Origin: an uncultured Clostridia bacterium
Lineage (GTDB): Bacteria; Bacillota; Clostridia; Oscillospirales; Ruminococcaceae
DNA: 64,000 nt
Direction: 5' to 3'
Assembly: GCA_947389015.1 (NCBI GenBank)
Contig: CANDVA010000011.1
Location: forward strand, 42,634-106,633
Below, piece after piece: positions 42,873-51,557 of this stretch. Both the position numbers and the translations under genes were made by a program. Every line of letters begins with the position of its first letter. The stretch's first letter is position 1. A model generated the notes under the pieces. It had not been told where the DNA came from, did no database searches, and saw only the letters and a program-made list of their open reading frames with translations.

Positions 42873-44777
42873 ATGTTATTGTTAGGACTAAATGATATAG
42901 CAATGTCGTTCGCGGACAGGACGCTGTTTTCGGGCGTTACGCTGGACGTGTACGAGGGCGAGAAAATAGGCTTCGTCGGCGTGAACGGCAGCGGAAAGAC
43001 CACGCTGTTCCGCCTGCTGAAGGGCGAGCATATTCCCGACGCGGGAAGCATGCATATCGCGGGGAGCTGCAAAATAGGATTTATGGAGCAGTTCGCGTGC
43101 AAGGACAGCACGAAAACGCTTTACGACGAGGCGCTGACCGTGTTCGCCGAGCTTGAGGAAACGGAGCTGCGGCTCGCCGAGCTTCACGATAAAATAGATT
43201 TAGGCGACACCTCCGCGGAGACTATCGAGAAAATGACCGCGCTCAGCGAGAAGTTCGAGCGCGACGGCGGACTTACCTACAAGAGCCGCACAGCCGCGGC
43301 GCTTGGCGGTCTCGGATTCTCGGAGAGCGACCTTAAATTAAATACGCAGGTGCTGTCGGGAGGTCAGCGGAGCAAGCTGCAATTGGCGAAGCTGCTGCTC
43401 TCGGAGGCTGACCTGCTGCTGCTCGACGAGCCTACCAATCACCTCGACATACAGTCTGTGGAATGGCTCGAAAAGTTCCTCGGGGACTACCGCGGCGCAT
43501 ATATCGTCATCTCGCATGACCGCTATTTCCTCGACAAGGTGACGACGCGGACGATAGAGCTTGAAAATCGCCGTATCCGCGACTACAAGGGAAACTACAC
43601 GCGCTTTCTGCAGCTGAAAGCCGAGGATACGGAGCGCCGCCAAAAGGTGTACGACAGCACCGTCAAGGAAATAAAGCGCATAGAGGGCATTATCGAGCAG
43701 CAGAAACGCTGGAATCAGGCGCACAATTACGTCACGATAGCGAGCAAGCAGAAGTCGATAGACCGTCTGGAGGAGACCCTCGACAAGCCCGAGGACGCGC
43801 CCGAGGCGATAAAGTTCGCGTTCAAGGCGGCGGACGGCACGGGCAACGACGTTTTGCAGGCGAATAACCTCGCGCTCGGTTTTGACGGGAAAACCCTGTT
43901 CAGAAACGTAGATCTCGACATTAAAAAGGGCGAGCGAGTGTTTCTTATAGGCGGGAACGGCTGCGGAAAGACCTCGCTGTTCCGCGTGCTTATGGGGCAG
44001 TATAACGCCGATAACGGCGAGTTCAGGTACGGCGCAAGAGTGCAGACGGGCTATTTCGATCAGGCTCAGAGGGGACTTACCGAGAGCAAATCCGCGCTCG
44101 ACGAGGTATGGGACGCGTATCCGAAGATGACCGAGACGGCGGTGCGGACAGCGCTTGCTGCGTTTCTGTTCAAGGGCGACGACATCTACAAGCAGATATC
44201 AGAGCTGTCGGGCGGCGAGCGCGCGAGGATCGCGCTATTGAAGCTGATGCTCTCGGGCGCGAATTTTCTGCTGCTCGACGAGCCTACGAACCACTTGGAT
44301 ATAATGTCCTGTGAAGCCTTGGAGAACGCGCTGATGAACTACGACGGCACGCTGTTCGTCATCTCGCACGACCGTTATCTGATAAACAAGCTCGCGGACA
44401 GAGTCTACAAGCTCACCGAAAACGGTGCGGAGAGCTATCTCGGGAACTACGACTATTATCTTGAAAAGCAGCAGGAGGCCGCCGCAAATACTCCCGCCGA
44501 AAAGCCGAAGAGATCGGAGCAGGCTATCGGCTACAAGCAGCGCAAGGAGCGTGAGAGCGAGCGCCGAAAACTCGCGGGAAAGGTCTCGCGGCTCGAAAAT
44601 CGTATCGAGGAGCTTGACGTGGAGATAAACGCGAAAGCGGAGGAGCTGTCGGCGCTGACCGACTATCAGAAGGCAATGGAGCTGTCGGAGGTAATAGAAA
44701 AGCTCCGTGTGGAGCAGGAAATGGCAATGGAGGATTGGGAGCAGTCCGCCGCGGCATTGGAGGAATTTGACTTATGA
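42873..44777 (+). CDS. ABC-F family ATPase
   Basis: Two ABC cassettes on one chain without membrane segments. The first has GVNGSGKTTLF and LSGGQRSKLQLAKLLLSEAD, the second GGNGCGKTSLF and LSGGERARIALLKLMLSGAN, each followed by LLLDEPTNHLD. The interdomain linker is helical (ERRQKVYDSTVKEIKRIEGI). A long C-terminal coiled coil (about residues 535-630) resembles Uup-type proteins. ABC-F proteins act on the ribosome, and some give antibiotic resistance; which type this is cannot be told here. Confidence 0.93.
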   Translation: MLLLGLNDIAMSFADRTLFSGVTLDVYEGEKIGFVGVNGSGKTTLFRLLKGEHIPDAGSMHIAGSCKIGFMEQFACKDSTKTLYDEALTVFAELEETELRLAELHDKIDLGDTSAETIEKMTALSEKFERDGGLTYKSRTAAALGGLGFSESDLKLNTQVLSGGQRSKLQLAKLLLSEADLLLLDEPTNHLDIQSVEWLEKFLGDYRGAYIVISHDRYFLDKVTTRTIELENRRIRDYKGNYTRFLQLKAEDTERRQKVYDSTVKEIKRIEGIIEQQKRWNQAHNYVTIASKQKSIDRLEETLDKPEDAPEAIKFAFKAADGTGNDVLQANNLALGFDGKTLFRNVDLDIKKGERVFLIGGNGCGKTSLFRVLMGQYNADNGEFRYGARVQTGYFDQAQRGLTESKSALDEVWDAYPKMTETAVRTALAAFLFKGDDIYKQISELSGGERARIALLKLMLSGANFLLLDEPTNHLDIMSCEALENALMNYDGTLFVISHDRYLINKLADRVYKLTENGAESYLGNYDYYLEKQQEAAANTPAEKPKRSEQAIGYKQRKERESERRKLAGKVSRLENRIEELDVEINAKAEELSALTDYQKAMELSEVIEKLRVEQEMAMEDWEQSAAALEEFDL

Positions 44778-45106
44778 CAAAGGAGATAAAAGCATATCTC
44801 GCAGTATTGGAGCAGTTTTTCTCGGTCGATCATTCGGATGAGGAGCTTTTGAAATTCCGCGCGGAGCTGCTGAAAAGGATAGAATTTTATCAGCATGAGA
44901 GGCTAATACATCTTATAGTTACAATGTCGTTCGCGGTGTTTTTTCTGCTGTCGCTGATGATGTGCTTCGCCAACACGCAAATAGGCTTAATGCTGCTCGC
45001 CGCGCTGCTTCTTGTGATGACGATAGCGTATATCAAGCACTATTATTTTCTGGAGAATTCCGTGCAGAAAATGTACAAATTTTATTATAAAATTGAAAAT
45101 TTATGA
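44774..45106 (+). CDS. Small two-TM membrane protein (110 aa)
   Basis: It overlaps the ABC-F stop by 4 bases. A helical charged leader precedes two membrane segments (about residues 46-63 and 69-86), and the tail is basic and aromatic (MYKFYYKIENL). No known family. The coupling with ABC-F suggests co-expression, though not a shared function. Confidence 0.7.
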   Translation: MTKEIKAYLAVLEQFFSVDHSDEELLKFRAELLKRIEFYQHERLIHLIVTMSFAVFFLLSLMMCFANTQIGLMLLAALLLVMTIAYIKHYYFLENSVQKMYKFYYKIENL

Positions 45107-45115
45107 GGTAAATCA

Positions 45116-45745
45116 ATGTCCGTTTTTGATATTTTTAAGAAACTTGAAAGCAGCCGTTCTCCCGAGCCGTCGGGCGCGCCGGAATACATCATCTGCGGTC
45201 TCGGCAACCCGGGAACGCAGTACGAGAGTACCCGCCACAATATCGGCTTTATGACCGTCGATGCGTTATGCGAAAAGTACAAGCTCTCCTGCAAAAAGCT
45301 GAAATTCAAGTCGCTGACCTGCGACGCGGTGATAGGAGGAAAACGCTGCCTGATAATGAAGCCGACGACGTTTATGAACAACAGCGGCGAGGCGGTCACC
45401 GAGGCGATGAATTTTTATAAAATACCGCCCGAGCGCACTATAATCGTGTTCGACGATATCTCGCTCGAGCCGGGAAAGCTCCGTATCCGACGAAAGGGCA
45501 GCGACGGCGGTCACAACGGGATAAAGAGCATTATCCTGCTCTCGGGCAGCGACGCGTTCCCGCGGATAAAAATGGGCGTGGGCGCAAAGCCGAACCCCGA
45601 ATACAAGCTCGCCGACTGGGTGCTCGGTCACTTCAAAAAGGAGGACGGCGAAAAGCTGGAGCAGTGTTTCCAGAACGCCGTCGCCTGCCTTGAACTGATC
45701 GTCCAAGGGAAGATAGACGAGGCTATGAACAAGTATAACTCGTGA
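45116..45745 (+). CDS. pth: Peptidyl-tRNA hydrolase
   Basis: Releases peptides from dropped-off peptidyl-tRNA. Family blocks are CGLGNPGTQYESTRHNIGFM with the catalytic His in the HN pair, KPTTFMNNSGEAV, VFDDISLEPGKLRIRRKGSD and GGHNGIKSI. A leader of about 22 residues (MSVFDIFKKLESSRSPEPSG) precedes the usual start. It lies in the order ABC-F, small membrane protein, pth, mfd; pth-mfd is a common Firmicutes arrangement. Confidence 0.95.
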   Translation: MSVFDIFKKLESSRSPEPSGAPEYIICGLGNPGTQYESTRHNIGFMTVDALCEKYKLSCKKLKFKSLTCDAVIGGKRCLIMKPTTFMNNSGEAVTEAMNFYKIPPERTIIVFDDISLEPGKLRIRRKGSDGGHNGIKSIILLSGSDAFPRIKMGVGAKPNPEYKLADWVLGHFKKEDGEKLEQCFQNAVACLELIVQGKIDEAMNKYNS

Positions 45746-45752
45746 GGAAAAT

Positions 45753-48700
45753 ATGAACTTTTTTATTAACTCGGCGCGGCAGAATCCCGATTATGTCCGT
45801 CTGCAAAAGTATCTTGACGAACCAAAGAACATATTGCCCGCTCTTGTAACGGGCGTTTCCCATATCCACAAGGCGCACTTTATCGCGGCGCTCGCCGACG
45901 CGGAGACCCCGACGCTCGTTATCGCGGAGAGCGAGGGCGAGGCGCAGAAGCTGTGCCTTGACGTCAATATGATGCTGGGCGGGAACGCCGCGCTGCTGTA
46001 TCCCGAAAAGGAGTTCGTGCTCGCAGACGCGGAGGCGGCTTCGCGCGAATACGAGCACAAGCGCATTTTCGCGCTGAACGCTCTGCTGAACGGCGGCTGC
46101 AGGGCGGTGATATGCTCGGCTTCGGCGGCGGCTCAGCTCACGATACCTCCAGCGGAGCTGAAAAAGCGCACGATAGCGCTCTCCGCCGAGGACGAGATAT
46201 CGCTTGACGATCTGGTAACGCGGCTTATCGCGGCGGGATATTCGCGGGCTGATATGACCGAGGGCGCGGGGCAGTTTTCGGTGCGCGGCGGTATCGTTGA
46301 CGTGTTCCCGCCGAACAGTACGTCGCCGTACCGTATCGAGCTTTGGGGTGACAGCGTGGACAGCCTGTCCGAATTCGACCTCGAAACGCAGCGCAGGACG
46401 GTCGCACTTGACAATATCGCCGTTTCTCCCGCGCGCGAAACGCTGTTCGACAGCGCGGAGGACTTGTGCGCGCGCATTGATACGCTGATGAAAAAGCTTC
46501 GCGGCAAGAAAGCCGAGGACATAAGGTCGCGGCTCGGCGACGATATGAATAAGCTCCGCGGCGGCGTTGAGCTGCACAGCGCGGACAGATTTTTCCCGCT
46601 CTGCTACGAGGAGGAAGCGACCGTGTTCGACTATGCGAAGCGCGTTTTCGTGTGCGAGAACACCGCTATCCGCGAGAGCTTCCGCGGCGCGGCGTTACAG
46701 CACGCCGAGGACTTGAAGATACTGGTCGACGAGGCGCGTATCTGCAAGGGTCTCGACCGCTTTATGCTCACGAAATCGGAGCTGTACTCAATGCTGGAGA
46801 ACAGGACGCGCGTGTATTTCGATTCGTTTATGCGCGGCGGCGGTCTGGAACTGGGCACGATAATAAACGTCCGCGGTGCGGTGCAGACAGGAACATGGAG
46901 CGGCGAGTACAAAATTCTCGAGGACGAGCTGCGCAATTTTCTCGGCAGGGGAATGTGCTGCTTTATTTTCGCGGGAACGGAAAAGGGCGCGAAAAACCTC
47001 GCTCACGACCTTGCCGAGGACGGCTTCAACGCTGAATATTACGAAAATCCCGAGCACGTTATCCCCGAAAAGGTGATTGTCGCGCAGGGAACTTTGTCGG
47101 CGGGCGCGGAGTATCTTGAAAACGGAGTTTGTATTTTTACGCACACTGCCGTACACGCGGCGCGGCGGCGCGTTCCCAAAAAGAAAAAGGGAGAGGAGAT
47201 ACGCTCGCTGGAGGATATCGCGGTGGGCGACCTCGTGGTGCATTACTCGCACGGCATAGGCGTGTTCGACGGCGTTCACAAGATAGAAACGGGCGGCGTG
47301 GCGAAGGACTATATCCGCATAAAATACGCGGGCGCGGACGTGCTGCACGTCCCCGTAACGCAGCTCGACCTCGTTTCACGCTATATCGGCACGGGCGACG
47401 CTTCTACCGTCAAGCTCAACAAGCTGAATTCCGAGCAGTGGACGAAATCAAAAGCCAAGGCAAAGGCTGCCGCAAAGGAAATGGCGGCGGAGCTTATCGA
47501 GCTGTACGGCAAGCGGATGAAGTCCCGGGGCTTCGCGTTTCCCGAGGACGACAGTTTACAGGAGGATTTCGAGCAGCATTTCGCCTATGTCGAGACGGAC
47601 AGCCAATTGCGCTGTATCGACGAGATAAAGTCGGATATGCAGCGCCCTCAGCCTATGGAGCGGCTGCTGTGCGGCGACGTGGGATTTGGCAAGACCGAGG
47701 TCGCGCTCCGCGCGGCGTTCAAGTGCGTGGAGACGGGAAAGCAGTGCGCGCTGCTCGCGCCGACGACTGTACTCGCGTGGCAGCATTACCAGACCGCAAG
47801 CGGGCGAATGGAGGGCTTTCCGATAAATATCGCCCTGTTGTCGCGCTACAAGAGCGCCTCGGAGCAAAAGGAGATACTCAAGGGTCTCGCGAGCGGGCGC
47901 ATCGATATGGTCATAGGCACTCACCGCATTATTCAGAACGACGTTAAATTCAAGGATCTGGGGCTCGTTATTATCGACGAGGAGCAGCGCTTCGGCGTTG
48001 CGCACAAGGACAAATTCAAGACCTCGTTCAGCGGCGTGGATATTCTGTCGCTGTCGGCGACGCCTATCCCGAGAACACTCAATATGGCGATGAGCGGGAT
48101 ACGCGATATGAGCGTGCTCGACGAGCCGCCGCAGGACAGGCAGCCCGTCGCGAGCTACGTTATCGAGCACGATTGGGGGATAGTCGCGCAGGCTATCCAA
48201 AAGGAGCTTCGCCGCAGCGGACAGGTCTACTATATCCACAACCGCATAGAGAGCATCTACGGCTGTGCGGACAAGATACGCGCGCTCGTTCCCGAGGCGA
48301 CTATCGGCGTGGCGCACGGCAGAATGTCCGAGGACGAGCTTCTCGAGGTATGGCGCAGGCTGCTCGACGGCGAGCTTGACGTGCTCGTCTGCACGACGAT
48401 AATCGAAACGGGCGTGGACGTGCCGAACGTCAACACGCTGATAATCGAGAACGCGGACTATATGGGCTTGGCGCAGCTCCACCAGCTCCGCGGACGCGTC
48501 GGACGAACCAACAAGCGCGCCTACGCCTACTTTACATTTCAGCCCGGGAAGATACTCTCGGAGATATCGCAGCGGCGGCTCGACGCTATCCGCGAGTTCA
48601 CGCAGTTCGGCAGCGGCTTCCGTATCGCGCTGCGCGATCTTGAGATACGCGGCGCGGGAAATATCCTCGGCGCGTCGCAGAGTGGACATTTGGCGAACGT

Positions 48701-49217
48701 CGGCTACGATATGTATTTGCAGCTGCTTGACGAAGCCGTCCGCGAGGAGCGCGGCGAGAAGAACGTACACAAGGAGGAATGCCTTGTCGACGTGCGTATA
48801 AACGCGTTTATTCCCGACAAATACATCTCCAATCAGGCGCAGAGGGTCGACTGTTACCGCAAGATAGCGCGTATCGTCACCGCCGAGGACGCGGAGGACA
48901 TCACCGACGAGCTGATAGACCGTTACGGCGACCCGCCCGCGTCGGTGCTCGGGCTTATCGACGTGGCGCGGTTCAGGAACATGGCGGCGCTGTCCAACGT
49001 CTCGGAGATATCGCAGATCGGCGACGACTTGGTGTTCTACCTCGGCAAGTTCGACATGATGAAGCTGTCGGCGGTCACAAAGGCGGTCGGAAAGCGTATG
49101 CGGCTGGAGACGGTCGGCAGACCGAGAATGCTCGTCGACGTTAAGGGGGAGAATACTCTTGACGTGATGAAAGCCGTTATTTCGGCTATGGACAGCGCCG
49201 ATAAGGAGCAAAAATGA
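45753..49217 (+). CDS. mfd: Transcription-repair coupling factor Mfd
   Basis: Removes stalled RNA polymerase and recruits UvrA. The N-terminal UvrB-like region has GQFSVRGGIVDVFPPNSTSP; the RNAP-interacting domain has DIAVGDLVVHYSHGIGVFDG; the RecG-like motor has CGDVGFGKTEVALRAAFKC, IDEEQRFG and LSATPIPRTLNMAM, then RGRVGRTNKRAYAYF. The C-terminal TRCF domain follows. At 1154 residues it is full length. The next gene overlaps its stop as ATGA. Confidence 0.97.
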   Translation: MNFFINSARQNPDYVRLQKYLDEPKNILPALVTGVSHIHKAHFIAALADAETPTLVIAESEGEAQKLCLDVNMMLGGNAALLYPEKEFVLADAEAASREYEHKRIFALNALLNGGCRAVICSASAAAQLTIPPAELKKRTIALSAEDEISLDDLVTRLIAAGYSRADMTEGAGQFSVRGGIVDVFPPNSTSPYRIELWGDSVDSLSEFDLETQRRTVALDNIAVSPARETLFDSAEDLCARIDTLMKKLRGKKAEDIRSRLGDDMNKLRGGVELHSADRFFPLCYEEEATVFDYAKRVFVCENTAIRESFRGAALQHAEDLKILVDEARICKGLDRFMLTKSELYSMLENRTRVYFDSFMRGGGLELGTIINVRGAVQTGTWSGEYKILEDELRNFLGRGMCCFIFAGTEKGAKNLAHDLAEDGFNAEYYENPEHVIPEKVIVAQGTLSAGAEYLENGVCIFTHTAVHAARRRVPKKKKGEEIRSLEDIAVGDLVVHYSHGIGVFDGVHKIETGGVAKDYIRIKYAGADVLHVPVTQLDLVSRYIGTGDASTVKLNKLNSEQWTKSKAKAKAAAKEMAAELIELYGKRMKSRGFAFPEDDSLQEDFEQHFAYVETDSQLRCIDEIKSDMQRPQPMERLLCGDVGFGKTEVALRAAFKCVETGKQCALLAPTTVLAWQHYQTASGRMEGFPINIALLSRYKSASEQKEILKGLASGRIDMVIGTHRIIQNDVKFKDLGLVIIDEEQRFGVAHKDKFKTSFSGVDILSLSATPIPRTLNMAMSGIRDMSVLDEPPQDRQPVASYVIEHDWGIVAQAIQKELRRSGQVYYIHNRIESIYGCADKIRALVPEATIGVAHGRMSEDELLEVWRRLLDGELDVLVCTTIIETGVDVPNVNTLIIENADYMGLAQLHQLRGRVGRTNKRAYAYFTFQPGKILSEISQRRLDAIREFTQFGSGFRIALRDLEIRGAGNILGASQSGHLANVGYDMYLQLLDEAVREERGEKNVHKEECLVDVRINAFIPDKYISNQAQRVDCYRKIARIVTAEDAEDITDELIDRYGDPPASVLGLIDVARFRNMAALSNVSEISQIGDDLVFYLGKFDMMKLSAVTKAVGKRMRLETVGRPRMLVDVKGENTLDVMKAVISAMDSADKEQK

Positions 49218-50119
49218 ACCCTTTTCCCTATTCCGACGACAACAAGCGCTACCACACGCTCGTTTACCATAATATGAAAACCTACGGCGGGCGCGTTTGT
49301 AAAGCTACCGTCGACGCGGGACTGTCCTGTCCTAACGCGGGCGGGTGCGTTTTCTGCGCCCAAACCGCCCCCGATACGCGTTCCGTCGAGGAGCAGTTCG
49401 CCGCCGAAAAGTCGCGCATACTCGCGAAGTTTCCGTCCGCGAAAATACTGCTCTATTACGGTCTGCGCACAAATACCAACTGCTCTCCCGAGCGGCTTCG
49501 GGGAATGCTCCTCGAGGCGGAGCGGCTCGGCGCGTTCGCGGTCTCGGTCGCCACGCGCCCCGACTGCCTTGACGCGGAAAAGGCGCGCATACTAGCCGAA
49601 TGTCCGCTGCCGCTGACCGTGGAGCTGGGATTACAGACCGTTCATGACGACACCGCCGCGCTCATAAATCGCGGACACACCTACGCGGACTTCCTGATCG
49701 GCTATGAGCTGCTGAAACGGCATAAGATCCGCGTTTGCGTACACATTATCAACGGACTGCCGAACGAGACGCGCGAGATGATGCTGGACACGGCAAGGGC
49801 GCTCGGCAAGCTCCGTCCCGACGGCGTTAAGATACACTCGCTGCACGTCCTGCGCGGCACAAAGCTGCACGAGATGTATCAAAGCGGCGGGTACACGCCA
49901 ATGGAAAAGGACGAGTATATGGATATCGTCTCGCGGCAGCTCGAGCTTATGCCGCCCGAGACGGTCATAGAGCGCGTGACGGGCGACGGCGACAAGAGCC
50001 TGCTCGCCGCGCCGCGCTGGAGTATGGACAAGATATCCGTGCTCGGCGGTATCGACAAGCGGCTTGCTGACTCAGACACTTATCAGGGGAGACTATTCGA
50101 TAATGAAGGCATTGGATAA
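49214..50119 (+). CDS. Radical SAM protein, TIGR01212 (YhcC) family
   Basis: It starts RYHTLVYHNMKTYGGRVCKA and has the cysteine cluster LSCPNAGGCVFC, shorter than in many relatives, where extra residues lie between the cysteines. Other family blocks are TVELGLQTVHDDTAALINRG and VCVHIINGLPNETREMMLDT. The family is broadly conserved; its substrate was not established to my knowledge. The start overlaps mfd by 4 bases. Confidence 0.88.
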   Translation: MNPFPYSDDNKRYHTLVYHNMKTYGGRVCKATVDAGLSCPNAGGCVFCAQTAPDTRSVEEQFAAEKSRILAKFPSAKILLYYGLRTNTNCSPERLRGMLLEAERLGAFAVSVATRPDCLDAEKARILAECPLPLTVELGLQTVHDDTAALINRGHTYADFLIGYELLKRHKIRVCVHIINGLPNETREMMLDTARALGKLRPDGVKIHSLHVLRGTKLHEMYQSGGYTPMEKDEYMDIVSRQLELMPPETVIERVTGDGDKSLLAAPRWSMDKISVLGGIDKRLADSDTYQGRLFDNEGIG

Positions 50120-51443
50120 AAACGCGGCGAGACCGCTGTACGAACAGCTTTACGAGGACGTCAAGAACGATATTCTCTCGGGAAAGCTGCGCGAGGGCGA
50201 AAAGCTCCCGTCCAAGCGCGCGCTGTCCGAGCAGCTCCGTATCAGCGTTATCACGGTCGAGAACGCGTATTCTCAGCTTATCGCCGAGGGGTATGTCCGC
50301 GCCGCCGAGAGAAGCGGATATTTCGTGCAGTACAGCGGCGGAGCGGTAACGCTGCCGAGCACCGCGATACCCGACGAGACCGCGTGGGAGACGGACGACA
50401 GCGCCCCCGCGCCGTCGGGTCGGTTTCCGTTTTCGGTGTGGACAAGGCTTATGCGGTCGGTCATTCTCGAAAAGGGCACGGCGCTGCTGAGACCCGTGCC
50501 CTGCGGCGGAGCGGAGGAGCTTCGCCGCGCGATATCGGGTTATCTGTACCGCGCGAGGGGCTTTTATCAGCCGCCCGAGCGCATTATCACGGGCGCGGGC
50601 ACGGAGTATCTGTACAATATGCTGATACAGCTCCTCGGCAGGGATAAGCGCTACGGTATCGAGAACCCCGGGTACGAAAAGCTCCCGAAAATTTACGCGC
50701 TCAACGACGTCGCCTTTGAATACGTCTCCCTCGACAGCTCGGGAATGATCGCGGACGAACTGTACGAAAAGCGCGTCGACGCGGCGCATATCTCGCCCGC
50801 CCACCACTATCCCACGGGCATAGTTATGCCGATATCCCGCCGCCGCGAGATAATGCGCTGGGCGGAGGAGGACACGCGGCGGTTCATTATCGAGGACGAT
50901 TACGACAGCGAGCTGCGCCTGAGCGGAAAGCCGCTCCCGACCATGTTCGGCACGGACGCGACGGGGCGCGTCATCTATATGAACACATTCTCGCAGACCA
51001 TAGCGCCCTCGGTGCGCATAAGCTATATGTGTCTTTCCGAGGAGCTTTACGCTCTCTGGCGCGAAAAGCTGGGCTTTTACGCCTGCCCCGTGCCCGCGTT
51101 CGAGCAGTACACGCTTGCGCGGTTCATTTCGGAGGGTTATTTTGAACGCCACATAAACCGCTCCAAAAAGCGTTTCCGCCGTATCCGCGACCTTGTTCTG
51201 CGGCTTATCTCACGCTATCCCGATGCCGTGATATCCGAGGAGAACGCGGGGCTGCACTTTACAGTTTCGGCGGGGCAAAGCGCCGCGGAGATGACCGAGG
51301 TCTGCGCGCGGTGCGGGGTACGGATAACGCCGCTCGCCGATTACTACGCCGACGGGAACTGCGCCGAGGGGCTGTACGTGGTCAACTACGGCGGCGCGGA
51401 CGAGGACACGCTTACCGCACTGCTTACCGCGCCGTTAAAGTAG
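50103..51443 (+). CDS. MocR/PdxR-type GntR regulator with aminotransferase domain; PLP lysine replaced by Gln
   Basis: An N-terminal GntR winged helix (ARPLYEQLYEDVKNDILSGK, then LSEQLRISVITVENAYSQLI) is fused to a fold-type I aminotransferase domain (about residues 95-446) with ITGAGTEYLYNMLIQLL and FIIEDDYDSELRLSG. Such proteins normally bind PLP through Lys in TFSKTLAP. Here the codon at 50994-50996 is CAG, giving NTFSQTIAPSVRISY with Q298, so no Schiff-base lysine exists. ATG 50103 follows AGGGGAG at 11 bases and overlaps the radical SAM gene by 17 bases. Confidence 0.88.
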   Translation: MKALDKNAARPLYEQLYEDVKNDILSGKLREGEKLPSKRALSEQLRISVITVENAYSQLIAEGYVRAAERSGYFVQYSGGAVTLPSTAIPDETAWETDDSAPAPSGRFPFSVWTRLMRSVILEKGTALLRPVPCGGAEELRRAISGYLYRARGFYQPPERIITGAGTEYLYNMLIQLLGRDKRYGIENPGYEKLPKIYALNDVAFEYVSLDSSGMIADELYEKRVDAAHISPAHHYPTGIVMPISRRREIMRWAEEDTRRFIIEDDYDSELRLSGKPLPTMFGTDATGRVIYMNTFSQTIAPSVRISYMCLSEELYALWREKLGFYACPVPAFEQYTLARFISEGYFERHINRSKKRFRRIRDLVLRLISRYPDAVISEENAGLHFTVSAGQSAAEMTEVCARCGVRITPLADYYADGNCAEGLYVVNYGGADEDTLTALLTAPLK

Positions 51444-51446
51444 CCT

Positions 51447-51478
51447 ATTGCCGAGATTTATCTCGGCAATAAAATTTT
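51447..51478 (+). terminator. Probable terminator after MocR gene
   Basis: ATTGCCGAGA (51447-51456) pairs perfectly with TCTCGGCAAT (51461-51470) around TTTA; AAAATTTT follows, a weak T tract. Confidence 0.65.
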
Positions 51479-51488
51479 GTGTTTGCCC

Positions 51489-51517
51489 TTGATTTTTACA
51501 ACAATATATGGTATAAT
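51489..51517 (+). promoter_or_regulatory. Promoter of topoisomerase operon
   Basis: TTGATT (51489-51494), 17 bases, TATAAT (51512-51517). Confidence 0.8.
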
Positions 51518-51557
51518 TTAAATGTATTGGTAAATTTAAAGATAAGGTGAAGAAAAA

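Noticed and set aside
47556..49211. 551-codon open frame antisense to mfd
   Set aside because: Same cause as other antisense frames; mfd is complete and motif-rich on the plus strand.
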